Below are positions 1 to 6,886 of a DNA stretch of 18,255 nucleotides, one piece after another. A program made the position numbers and the translations under genes. The notes under the pieces were generated by a model, which saw only the letters and a list, made by a program, of their open reading frames with translations, was not told where the DNA came from and ran no database searches. This stretch comes from Candidatus Eiseniibacteriota bacterium. Its GTDB lineage: Bacteria > Eisenbacteria > RBG-16-71-46 > JAGVPR01. The DNA lies in NCBI GenBank assembly GCA_020052115.1, contig JAGVPR010000405.1, positions 1 to 18,255 on the forward strand, in the 5' to 3' direction. Position 1 is the stretch's first letter. Each line of letters opens with the position of its first letter.

Positions 1-850
1 CGATCTGCGCGCGGCCGTGGTCGAGCGCCGCGCTCGTCAGCGACGTCAGCTCGGCGGCTCGAAGCGAGAGAAGCCGCGCCCCTTCGAGATACCCGTCGCG
101 GCGGGTGCGCGCATCCGAGACCGCGATCCCGGCTTCATCCTTCAGCGACTCCACGCGCGGGAGACTCAACCTGTCCAGCCCCGGCGACGACATCTCGGTC
201 GTGAGCGACTGCCGCTGGAACTCTTCGAGATTCCTCTCCGACTCGGCGAGCTTCTCCTTGTAGAGCGTCCGCTGCTCGATCGAGAACTCCTGGGCGGCGC
301 GAACCTGATCTAATTGAGAGCTGCGCGCCGCGTCCATGAACCCGTTGGCGATGCTCTGCGCGATCGAGCGCGCCGTCTTCGGATCCGGGAAGTCCACGAT
401 GATCCGGAAGACGTTCCCGCCGCGCCCGTCGGCCCTGATCAGGCTGCGCAGAAGCTGCACATTGCGAAGCTCGGTCAGCTCCGCGATCGTCATGTCCGGG
501 TACTTCTTCTGCTGAGTCTGCGCCCACGCGACGGAGCTGGGATTCTTGTCGAGGCCGGTGGCGATGATGATCTTCCGGAGAAACTCGGTGCTCTGCATCT
601 CGTTGTGGAGCCGCGCCAGCTGCACCTCTGCGGAGGGGCGCGCCACGATCTCCTCGAGCGGGCGGGAGAGCGGCTGGCCGAAGTCCCACATGATGGCCGT
701 CGTGCAGCGGTACATCGGCTTGACGAGGAACGATCCGACCGTCCCGGCGGCGACCGCTGCGACGAACGGAATGACGAGAAACCACTTCCGCTTGTTGAGA
801 ACGTACAGATACCGCCGAAGATCAACGCTCTTCTGCTTCACGGATAGCAT
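1..850 (-). CDS. Wzz/GumC-like polysaccharide chain-length regulator (3' end beyond window)
   Basis: Inner-membrane polysaccharide co-polymerase that would set chain length or couple polymerisation to export. Only the first 283 residues are present; the reading frame is still open at base 1. A transmembrane helix lies at about residues 22-43, after a basic N-terminus (VLNKRKW) typical of Wzz proteins. Residues 146-172 (NVFRIIVDFPDPKTARSIAQ and following) match the conserved GNVR/Wzz signature in which tandem copies are removed into 'ANGFMD'. A Gln/Glu-rich coiled-coil segment begins near residue 180 and runs on. The ATG at 848-850 is preceded by a GGGAG core very close to the start. It lies 27 bases after the stop of the exporter gene, so it is probably cotranscribed with it. 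Whether a C-terminal tyrosine-kinase domain follows cannot be seen. Family assignment is firm, subfamily is not. Confidence 0.88.
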   Translation of the reverse strand, partial: MLSVKQKSVDLRRYLYVLNKRKWFLVIPFVAAVAAGTVGSFLVKPMYRCTTAIMWDFGQPLSRPLEEIVARPSAEVQLARLHNEMQSTEFLRKIIIATGLDKNPSSVAWAQTQQKKYPDMTIAELTELRNVQLLRSLIRADGRGGNVFRIIVDFPDPKTARSIAQSIANGFMDAARSSQLDQVRAAQEFSIEQRTLYKEKLAESERNLEEFQRQSLTTEMSSPGLDRLSLPRVESLKDEAGIAVSDARTRRDGYLEGARLLSLRAAELTSLTSAALDHGRAQI

Positions 851-877
851 GCTCCCGCCCGGGGCGCTACGCCCCCA

Positions 878-1843
878 CTAGCGATTCTTCAGGTAGTCGC
901 CGATCAGCACGGCGTTCAGTAGGTCCCTCGACAGTCCCAGGAACTGCCCCGTGTACGCCCAGGCTTTCCCCACGGTTCCCGGCTGTCGCGAAGGGACATT
1001 GATCGTGTCCCCGGCGCGCACGGGAAAACCTCCCGCCGCCGCGCCCCGTTGTAGATAGGCTTCCACGTCAACATCGGCCACGACGGCCGCGCCGGCGTCG
1101 TGCGTCAGCACCTGCACCTTCCGGAGGTTCGCCACGGGCGTCGTGCCCCCGGCCATGGCCAAGACCTCCACAATATCCGCCTCTCCGCTCACGGGATAGG
1201 CTCCGGGACGCGCGACCTGGCCGAAGACGTAGGCGACCATGCCCTCACCCGCCATCGCAGCGGCCTGCGCATTCCCGAACGATCCGGGGACGTAGATGAG
1301 ATCCCCGGGGAGCAGTTCCGGCAGCGACCCCGCCTGGCTCCCGTGCAGGTAGCCCTGAAGGTCCACACGGATGCTCTGCGCCACACCGCCCGAGGTGCGC
1401 ACGATCCGCACGTCCGAGAGCTGAGCCCCCGGCATCGCGCCCCCGGCGATGCCCAGAACCTCGGGGAGACTGGGGATCTGCTCGAATACGTAGCGGCCCG
1501 GCTGCGCGACCTGTCCGGTGATGAAGACCTTTCGACTGTTGAAAGCGACGACCGCCACCGTAACCTCGGGCCGCTGCCGCGTGTAGGCATAGAGTTCGTC
1601 TTCGATCCGCTGCGCGAGCTGCGAAGTGCTCAGCCCGGCCGCCTGGATCTCGCCCACCGGCGGGAAGGTGATTCTGCCGGTGGCGCGAACCGCCACGGTG
1701 CGGCTGAGATCATCCCTCTGCCAGACCGATACGTTCAGCACATCGTCCGCTCCGACGATGTACTCGTTCTGGGCGGAGACGGACGCCGCTCCAAAAAGAA
1801 CCGTGGCCGCCATCAAGACGGCCCACAACGCGCCCCGCTTCAC
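878..1843 (-). CDS. Wza-like polysaccharide biosynthesis/export protein with SLBB domains
   Basis: Periplasmic/outer-membrane polysaccharide export component of 321 residues. GTG at 1841-1843 is chosen because GGAGGT lies just upstream (1850-1855) and the protein then begins directly with a signal peptide (KRGALWAVLMAATVL, cleavage near VSA|QN). An in-frame ATG at 1942 would add 33 non-hydrophobic residues and overlap the preceding gene. After the signal peptide comes a Poly_export domain (about residues 27-105, starting 'YIVGADDVLNVSVWQ'). Two SLBB-type modules follow, each with the 'G-V-x-P-G-x-Y' signature: FITGQVAQPGRYVF and YVFGQVARPGAYPV. The tail carries a possible C-terminal helix (YTGQFLGLSRDLLNAVLIG), reminiscent of the Wza pore helix. 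No lipobox cysteine is visible, unlike classical Wza. It sits 35 bases after the dehydratase/transferase fusion and before the Wzz gene, the normal arrangement of an exopolysaccharide operon. Confidence 0.92.
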   Translation of the reverse strand: MKRGALWAVLMAATVLFGAASVSAQNEYIVGADDVLNVSVWQRDDLSRTVAVRATGRITFPPVGEIQAAGLSTSQLAQRIEDELYAYTRQRPEVTVAVVAFNSRKVFITGQVAQPGRYVFEQIPSLPEVLGIAGGAMPGAQLSDVRIVRTSGGVAQSIRVDLQGYLHGSQAGSLPELLPGDLIYVPGSFGNAQAAAMAGEGMVAYVFGQVARPGAYPVSGEADIVEVLAMAGGTTPVANLRKVQVLTHDAGAAVVADVDVEAYLQRGAAAGGFPVRAGDTINVPSRQPGTVGKAWAYTGQFLGLSRDLLNAVLIGDYLKNR

Positions 1844-1878
1844 GCGACACCTCCATGAGAATGGATCGGCAGCTCTCG

Positions 1879-4503
1879 TCAGTTCCTCAAGCCTCCCGTG
1901 CCCGGCATCGCACCATCCACCAGCGAGTTCTGCCCCCGCCACGCATTGCTCGTCCTGCGGCGCCCCGCCAGGAGAACCGGCAGCGTCCGGACCAGCATCC
2001 GCACATCCAGGCTCAGGGAGCGATGGTGGACGTAGAAGAGATCATACTCCACGCGGCGTGAGAATCCTTCCTGGTGGTGGTCGGGACATCCGATCGCCTG
2101 AGCGGGTCCCGTCAGGCCGGGAACGACAAGGAAGCGCTCGGCGTAGACACCGCTTTCCCAGCGAAGACTCTGAACCACCGAGAGCTTCTCGGCTTTCGGT
2201 CCGACGAGGCTCATGTCGCCCTTCACGACGGAAAGCAGATACGGGAGCTTGTCCAGCCGGTAGTTGCGAACGAGGAAGTCCACGTGCCCGGAGACGCCTT
2301 TGCGCCGCTCGGGGGCGACGGCGAACCTCCAGCAGACGAACGGCTTCCCGGGCAAGCGGCGGTTCCGGCGCTCGCGGCGGCGGCGATCTATCGGCATCTG
2401 GGTCTCGGCCCGGCGACGGCTCTCAATCAGACGGCGGTTCACCCCCACACGCTCCTCGCGCGCGAAGATCGGCGTCGCGCCGGTGCACAGCTTCGCGAGG
2501 ACGATGACCCCGGCCACGGGCACGGCGACCGCAAGCGTCAAGCTCCCGACGGCGATGTCGAGCGTGCGCTTCCAGGACGGCAGCGCCCCGTCGCTGACAA
2601 CCGCCACGGGAACCGAGAGAGGCTTCCGCCGGACCGGCTCCGTGTCCGCGCTCGAGGTCACCGGGAGCGCATCGCGCACCGGTCCGTACTCCGGCACCAG
2701 GGCCTGCAGCGCCGCGCGAATCGTCTCGGTCTCGCCATCCACGGCCGCCTCGAAAAGCGCATCAATGTGCGTCCGAAGCTCACGCTCGTCCGCGGCCCCT
2801 GCGTCCCAGACGTAGATCCGCCTGTGCTCGGTGACCCGGGAACGTTCCTCGCGCGTCAGCAGCTCCTCTTCCAGCTTCTCTCCCGGCCGCAGGCCCGTGT
2901 AGCGGATCTCCATGTCGCGGCCCTCGATGAGACCGGACAGCCGGATCAACTGCCTGGCCACGTCGAGCACACGCAGCTGCTCGCCCATGTCGAGGACGTA
3001 AACCTGCCCCGCGCGCCCGAGCGCTCCGGCCTGGACGACGAGCCGCGCCGCTTCGGAAACGGTCATGAAGTAGCGACGCGCGTCCGGATGGGTCACCGTC
3101 ACGGGCCCGCCGCGAGCGATCTGCCTGCGGAAGATCGGGACGACGCTGCCGTCGCTGCCGAGGACGTTTCCGAACCGGACGGAGACGAAGCTGGTGATCC
3201 CATGGCGCGAGATGCACTGAACGAGCATCTCGCACGCCCGCTTGGACGCGCCCATGACGCTCGACGGATTGACCGCCTTGTCGGTGGAGATGAAGACGAA
3301 GTGGCCGACGCGCGCCCTCTCCGCCGCCTCGGCCACGTTGCGCGTCCCGATGATGTTGTTGAGCACCGCCTCGCGGGGAGAGTTCTCCAAGAAGTTCACG
3401 TGCTTGTGCGCCGCCGCGTGGAAGACCACGTCGGGCCGTTCCTTCTGGAACAGCCTCTCCATGCCGACGGCGTCCTTGATGTCTCCCACGACCGTCGTGA
3501 CGGCCAGGGCGGGAGCCTGCGCGGCCAGCTCGAGCTGGGAGTAGCAAAGCCGGTTTTCGCAGTGGTCGAGCATGATGATGCGGCGCGGCTGGAACGGAGC
3601 GATCTGGCGGCAGAGTTCGGAACCGATGCTGCCGCCGGCTCCCGTCACCAGCACGACGCGACCGCTCAAGAACTCGGAGACGCCCTGCATGTCCATCGGG
3701 ACCTGTTCGCGGCCGAGAAGGTCCTCGAGCTCGATGTCTCGCACCTGAACGAGGGCCGCCGAGCCCTTCATGAAGTGGTCCAGATCGGGAAGCGTCCGGC
3801 AGCGGACATTCGCCTCTTCGCAGCACCGAACGATGTCGCGCACCAGGCGCGCGGGCGCCGACGGCGCGGCGATGATGACCTCGTCCACCTTCTTCTCGCG
3901 GAGGATCCACGGGATGTCGAAGGTCGTGCCGAGGACCCGAACGCGATCCACCGCCGTTCCCTGCTTCAACGGATTGTCGTCCACGAAACCGATCGCCCTG
4001 GACTCGCCGCGGTTGCGGCTCATCTCGCGCGCGAGCATCTCGCCCGCGTCGCCCGCGCCCGCGATGAGCACGCGATGAACCCGCTTGTGCGGCCTCGGAA
4101 GCCCCTGTTCCTTGTAGAGCCGCCAGAGCAGCCGGCTCCCACCGATCAGGAAGATCTGGCTCATCCACGTGAGCGCCAGAACGCTCCTCGGGAAGGGCTG
4201 TCCGCTCGCCACCATGTTCCATGCGGCCAGGAGCACCGTGGACACCGACGTCGCCTGAACGATTGACGAGATCGTGCGCGTGGAGGCGTAGCGCCAGATG
4301 GTGCGGTTGACTCCGAACGCGTACATGACGGCCAGGGAGACGATGGTAAGGAACGGGGCATGGCGGAGATAGGCCAGCCAGTACCGGGTCGGAATGCCGT
4401 CGTCCAGAAAACGCAGGGCAAAGGCCAGCAGCACGGCGGCATTGATCAGCGCCATGTCAATGAGGAGAAGCGCGAGCCTCTGGAGTCGGTTCCGAGTCGC
4501 CAT
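1879..4503 (-). CDS. FlaA1/CapD-type nucleotide-sugar dehydratase fused to a phosphoglycosyl transferase-like domain
   Basis: An 874-residue membrane protein joining two steps that start glycan assembly. Residues 8-128 hold about four transmembrane helices, as in FlaA1/WbpM/PglF. A Rossmann-like CoA_binding_3 domain follows (about 143-265, VLIAGAGDAGE). The SDR dehydratase domain covers 280-605, with the nucleotide-binding motif TGAGGSIGSE (287-296), STDKAVNP (406-413), and Met417 with Lys421 in MGASK, the Tyr-to-Met variant of this family. Residues 645-850 resemble a bacterial sugar transferase: KRTLDIA (645-651), EERVG (683-687), KGDMSLVGP (761-769) and PGLTG (795-799). Within it the usual Asp-Glu pair reads Asp751-Lys752, PRP reads PKA (769-771), and an Arg-rich stretch of about 30 residues sits at 688-718. 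The dehydratase half is convincing; whether the transferase half still works is uncertain. The ATG has GGGAGA four bases upstream and leads the operon. Confidence 0.9.
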   Translation of the reverse strand: MATRNRLQRLALLLIDMALINAAVLLAFALRFLDDGIPTRYWLAYLRHAPFLTIVSLAVMYAFGVNRTIWRYASTRTISSIVQATSVSTVLLAAWNMVASGQPFPRSVLALTWMSQIFLIGGSRLLWRLYKEQGLPRPHKRVHRVLIAGAGDAGEMLAREMSRNRGESRAIGFVDDNPLKQGTAVDRVRVLGTTFDIPWILREKKVDEVIIAAPSAPARLVRDIVRCCEEANVRCRTLPDLDHFMKGSAALVQVRDIELEDLLGREQVPMDMQGVSEFLSGRVVLVTGAGGSIGSELCRQIAPFQPRRIIMLDHCENRLCYSQLELAAQAPALAVTTVVGDIKDAVGMERLFQKERPDVVFHAAAHKHVNFLENSPREAVLNNIIGTRNVAEAAERARVGHFVFISTDKAVNPSSVMGASKRACEMLVQCISRHGITSFVSVRFGNVLGSDGSVVPIFRRQIARGGPVTVTHPDARRYFMTVSEAARLVVQAGALGRAGQVYVLDMGEQLRVLDVARQLIRLSGLIEGRDMEIRYTGLRPGEKLEEELLTREERSRVTEHRRIYVWDAGAADERELRTHIDALFEAAVDGETETIRAALQALVPEYGPVRDALPVTSSADTEPVRRKPLSVPVAVVSDGALPSWKRTLDIAVGSLTLAVAVPVAGVIVLAKLCTGATPIFAREERVGVNRRLIESRRRAETQMPIDRRRRERRNRRLPGKPFVCWRFAVAPERRKGVSGHVDFLVRNYRLDKLPYLLSVVKGDMSLVGPKAEKLSVVQSLRWESGVYAERFLVVPGLTGPAQAIGCPDHHQEGFSRRVEYDLFYVHHRSLSLDVRMLVRTLPVLLAGRRRTSNAWRGQNSLVDGAMPGTGGLRN

Positions 4504-4806
4504 GGGGTCTCCCTCACGGCCGGATCGCCGCGAGCTTCACATGCTCAAACTTCGGCCGATAGGTGCATTCGGACGATCATTTTTCGCGATGAGCTTCCTG
4601 GAAGCAGGACACCGTGGATCTCGGGCCGGCAGGCAGAGGGTAAGCCACAGAGCAGACCAGGAAAGTACCCGCGCCCGCCTCGACGGTCCGCCCGGCGGGA
4701 TCCAGGCCAGGGAGCCTAATACGCTAGTGTGTCGCTCTCCCGGAGGCGACAGCTCGCGGCAACGGTCAAGACGCCTGGTCATGTTGTGCCGTGTGAGCTT
4801 TCGGGA

Positions 4807-4836
4807 ATTCTAACCGTGGGCAGGGGAGCGAGTCAA
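4807..4836 (-). promoter_or_regulatory. Sigma70-like promoter of the exopolysaccharide operon
   Basis: Read on the minus strand, the sequence has a -35 box TTGACT (4836-4831), an 18-base spacer, and a -10 box TAGAAT (4812-4807). Each box differs from consensus at one position. Transcription would start near 4800 and leave a leader of about 300 nt before the ATG at 4503. It is the best match on this strand in the intergenic region. Confidence 0.55.
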
Positions 4837-4840
4837 CTCG
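4829..4840. promoter_or_regulatory. Perfect palindrome over the minus-strand -35 box (possible operator)
   Basis: CGAGTCAACTCG consists of two 5-base arms (CGAGT/ACTCG) around a CA centre. It covers the whole predicted -35 hexamer of the exopolysaccharide promoter, where a bound repressor would block RNA polymerase. A palindrome this short can occur by chance; no regulator is known. Confidence 0.3.
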
Positions 4841-4913
4841 TGATTTAGAAAGAGTTAGCGGTCTGTTACTCCGGCCGCGCCCGCGGTTGTCCAGGTATTT
4901 CACGCCCCCATGA

Positions 4914-4958
4914 TCCCTGTGGCCTCGCGGATCTTCGGAGGCGAGCAGGATCCAGGGA
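4914..4958. repeat. Two-part inverted repeat between the divergent promoters
   Basis: Outer arms TCCCTG (4914-4919) and CAGGGA (4953-4958) are exact complements. Inside them CTCGC (4924-4928) pairs with GCGAG (4941-4945), leaving an asymmetric internal loop and a 12-base apical loop. No T-run follows on either strand, so it does not look like an intrinsic terminator. It may be a structured RNA element or a protein-binding site. Confidence 0.35.
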
Positions 4959-5026
4959 AACGTGCGAAAAGGGGGATTCGTTCACCTCCGGTCAACTTGA
5001 AACCAGGACGAGAATGGGATCTTCCC

Positions 5027-5056
5027 TTGGCGGCGGGGGTGACATGCTGCTAGAAT
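5027..5056 (+). promoter_or_regulatory. Sigma70-like promoter of the PEP-CTERM gene
   Basis: TTGGCG (5027-5032, four of six consensus bases) is separated by 18 bases from TAGAAT (5051-5056, five of six). Transcription would start near 5063, giving a leader of about 100 nt before the GTG at 5167. No sigma54 -24/-12 element (GG-N10-GC in a TGGCAC/TTGC context) was found upstream of this gene, although sigma54 control is common for PEP-CTERM genes in other bacteria. Confidence 0.45.
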
Positions 5057-5150
5057 TGTTCCGGAAGCCCCCCTCGAGACACCCGACGCAACCTCTCCTT
5101 GCGCATCGCCCAGACCCGGCGGATATGTTGACGTTTGTATCCGTCTTAGT

Positions 5151-5157
5151 AAGGAGG
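5151..5157 (+). promoter_or_regulatory. Strong ribosome binding site AAGGAGG deciding the start of the PEP-CTERM gene
   Basis: AAGGAGG lies nine bases before the in-frame GTG at 5167 and too far from the ATG codons at 5179, 5191 and 5203. It is the reason for preferring the GTG. A second, weaker site (GGAGA, 5193-5197) lies five bases before ATG 5203, so that start is a real alternative. Confidence 0.5.
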
Positions 5158-5166
5158 ATGTTTCCA

Positions 5167-5910
5167 GTGATCACAGTAATGCGCATTCGAATGGAGACTG
5201 CGATGTCCGGGCCCCGCGCGCGGCCGCTGGTGCGAGCGCTGATCGCCCTCGGCTGCATCGCGGCGGCGGTTCCGGCGGCCCAGGCTTCTCCCATCCTCGG
5301 CATCCTCGACTACCAAGGCTTCGTCTACGAAACCACGCCCTTCGGAACCGCCGGCAGCGTGCTGTCGGGGGTCGGGACGGTGGACACCTTCTTCTTCCCG
5401 TTCCAGAACCCGCTCATGTACTACACGTGGGCGATCGCGGACCTCGTCGGCGCGGCGGGCGTGGACGTCGGCGGCGGCTCGGCCCTTGTTCAGTACTCGG
5501 GCGGCACGTTCAGGATCTACGAGGACGCGGTGAACAACGCGAACTACGACGCCGTGCCGGGCAACGGCCAGGCGGACCCGGCGGGGTTCGATGACGGGAC
5601 GCCGTGGCTCCTCGGTGAGTTCGCGAACTTCGAGTTCTACTGGAACGACGGCGAAGGTCTCGGCAACTTCGGCGGAGACGTCGTGATCACCGGCGGGCTG
5701 GCAGCCCCGTACTTCGCGTCGCAGAATGCCTTCACGTTCGGCGGCGCCACGAGCCGGGCCCTGACGCCGGAAGGCTACCCGCGCAAAGTGGACGGCGCGA
5801 TCGAGGGGCCCCTGGTTCCGGAGCCCTCCTCGCTCATGCTGCTGGCCGTGCCGCTTCTGGGGTGGGCCGGCTTGCGCGTCCAGAGAGGGTGCCGCAGCAG
5901 GAGAGGCTAG
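5167..5910 (+). CDS. Secreted PEP-CTERM-sorted protein, first of three tandem paralogs
   Basis: A 247-residue exported protein of unknown function. The C-terminus is a textbook PEP-CTERM signal: VPEP at residues 217-220, a hydrophobic helix (SLMLLAVPLLGWAGL), then a basic tail RVQRGCRSRR. Such proteins are processed by an exosortase at the inner membrane, normally in bacteria that make exopolysaccharide, which fits the operon next door; no exosortase gene lies in this window. The N-terminus is a signal peptide ending near AQA|SP. With the GTG start the region before the hydrophobic core is about 28 residues; starting at ATG 5203 would give 235 residues and a more usual signal peptide. The mature part is rich in Gly, Asp and aromatics and shares with the next two genes GGTFRIYEDAVNNANY, GNFGGDVVITGG and a late FGGATSRALTPEGY...DG segment. 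Glycan or metal binding is possible but not shown. Confidence 0.85.
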   Translation: MITVMRIRMETAMSGPRARPLVRALIALGCIAAAVPAAQASPILGILDYQGFVYETTPFGTAGSVLSGVGTVDTFFFPFQNPLMYYTWAIADLVGAAGVDVGGGSALVQYSGGTFRIYEDAVNNANYDAVPGNGQADPAGFDDGTPWLLGEFANFEFYWNDGEGLGNFGGDVVITGGLAAPYFASQNAFTFGGATSRALTPEGYPRKVDGAIEGPLVPEPSSLMLLAVPLLGWAGLRVQRGCRSRRG

Positions 5911-5995
5911 GGCGGGCGCGCGGGATATTACGGCGAATCGGATCGTGTAATCCGTTCAAATGCCGCGCCTCAACTGAATCGAGGTGCGTTGGTTC

Positions 5996-6024
5996 TGGAC
6001 ACAGAGGCCATTTCCTGCTATCCT
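5996..6024 (+). promoter_or_regulatory. Promoter of the second and third paralog genes
   Basis: TGGACA (5996-6001, five of six consensus bases) is followed after 17 bases by TATCCT (6019-6024), which is preceded by TGC, an extended -10 element. Transcription would begin near 6031, leaving a leader of about 134 nt that ends in AAGGAGG six bases before ATG 6165. No obvious terminator separates this site from the PEP-CTERM gene; only a weak 5-bp hairpin (CGGAT/ATCCG, near 5939-5954) lies between them. Confidence 0.55.
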
Positions 6025-6164
6025 AACGCCGCACTTCAGGACATGGCTTCCCGCCGGAGAACTGCATGTTCGCGCTTCGGCGGCGGTGACTTGAGCCTGG
6101 GGCGTTCATTCACGTGACAGCAGCGGGTTCGGTCACACGACGGTCTGGCTTAAGGAGGCTCTCC

Positions 6165-6827
6165 ATGAAGGGCGCTACCGTCACTCTCCTTGCAGTCATC
6201 GGCATCATGTCTTTCGGCACGGCGCTCGCCCAGCCGCCACTCATCGACTACTACGGCGCGGCCTGGGAAACGGGCGGATTTCCTCCGAGCAACCTCGGCG
6301 ACTTTTACTTCGTGGTCGGATTCGTGGATGGCGTGGACACCGGCATCCTGTCGTGGACTCCGGCCGTGAACGAGTACACGATCTACCTGACGGACTTCGA
6401 GTCGCAGGGTCAGATCGATGAAGGCGACGGGAACCTCCACGTGTTCTACGACAACGGCCGCGTGGTCATGTACGAGGATCCCCTTCGCAACGGGAACTTC
6501 GGCGTCGGTACGCCGCCGAACGCGACGTCGCCTTGGACCTTCATTGACGGCACGATCTATCTGAGCGGCGTGTTCAATCTGTTCCAGATGTATTACAACA
6601 CCGTGTTCCAGCTCGGCTCGTACGACGGGTACTTCGATTTCATGGGCGGCACGCACCTGAGCGAGCTCGGGAATCAGATTCACGGTTACATCTTCGCCGG
6701 CACCGCCGGGCCGAACATGGGCCCTGTGCCGCCGGGTTACGATCTGTGGGTTGACGGTGAGATCGCGCTCGTCGTCACCCCGGTGCAGGAAAGGACCTGG
6801 GGCGCCATCAAGTCCCAGTATCGGTAA
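6165..6827 (+). CDS. Secreted paralog ending in TWGAIKSQYR, second of three
   Basis: A 220-residue secreted protein of unrecognised family. ATG 6165 is chosen because AAGGAGG (6152-6158) sits six bases upstream and the protein then opens with a clean signal peptide (MKGATVTLLAVIGIMSFG, cleavage near ALA|QP). The in-frame ATG at 6114 would spoil the signal peptide. The mature part shares with its neighbours an early DYYG, NEYTIYL, NGRVVMYEDPLRNGNF, FIDGTIYLSGVF, a Gly/Asp/Phe-rich stretch ending MGGTH, and PPGYDLWVDGE. It has no PEP-CTERM segment and no C-terminal hydrophobic helix; it stops after TPVQERTWGAIKSQYR. The stop codon overlaps an ATG (TAATG), but the third gene has a better start 60 bases on. 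It is probably cotranscribed with the third gene. Function is unknown; an extracellular beta-sandwich is a guess from composition. Confidence 0.8.
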   Translation: MKGATVTLLAVIGIMSFGTALAQPPLIDYYGAAWETGGFPPSNLGDFYFVVGFVDGVDTGILSWTPAVNEYTIYLTDFESQGQIDEGDGNLHVFYDNGRVVMYEDPLRNGNFGVGTPPNATSPWTFIDGTIYLSGVFNLFQMYYNTVFQLGSYDGYFDFMGGTHLSELGNQIHGYIFAGTAGPNMGPVPPGYDLWVDGEIALVVTPVQERTWGAIKSQYR

Positions 6828-6855
6828 TGGAGCGTGCCGTCATTCGGTCATACAC

Positions 6856-6869
6856 ACTTGCTGGCAAGT
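6856..6869. promoter_or_regulatory. Palindrome directly before the ribosome binding site of the third paralog
   Basis: ACTTGC-TG-GCAAGT is a perfect 6-base inverted repeat with a 2-base centre. It ends two bases before the GGGAGG (6871-6876) that serves ATG 6887. The centre is too short for a stable hairpin without fraying, so a DNA operator fits better than an RNA stem. No regulator is known. Confidence 0.3.
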
Positions 6870-6886
6870 CGGGAGGGACAGCACCC

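Larger units (their letters stand above)
4504..5166. other. Divergent intergenic region without a convincing gene
   Basis: This 663-base region separates the minus-strand exopolysaccharide operon from the plus-strand secreted-protein cluster. It holds one promoter candidate for each direction, a short palindrome over the minus-strand -35 box, and a two-part inverted repeat at 4914-4958. The minus-strand transcript would have an untranslated leader of roughly 300 nt (4504 to about 4800). An 81-codon minus-strand frame in that leader (4537-4782) has no Shine-Dalgarno sequence and a composition unlike a protein. No motif of a riboswitch class I know (for example the GEMM cyclic-di-GMP core) was recognised. 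The base composition from about 4780 to 4910 is somewhat less GC-rich than the genes around it. Confidence 0.6.

Noticed and set aside
1844..1942. N-terminal extension of the SLBB exporter from an ATG at 1942
   Set aside because: The extension overlaps the preceding gene, has no signal peptide, and lacks a ribosome binding site, whereas the GTG at 1843 has GGAGGT and a signal peptide right behind it.
2074..4266. A 730-codon open frame on the plus strand, opposite the dehydratase/transferase gene
   Set aside because: High GC removes stop codons from antisense frames. The product is Arg/His/Asp-rich without domains, while the minus strand encodes a clear multi-motif enzyme.
4537..4782. An 81-codon minus-strand frame in the operon leader, as a possible leader peptide
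   Set aside because: No Shine-Dalgarno sequence precedes its ATG, and its composition resembles a random GC-rich frame.
5911..6164. Sigma54 promoter for the paralog cluster under the nearby activator
   Set aside because: No GG-N10-GC element in a TGGCAC/TTGC context was found; the TGGACA-17-TATCCT promoter explains the region better.
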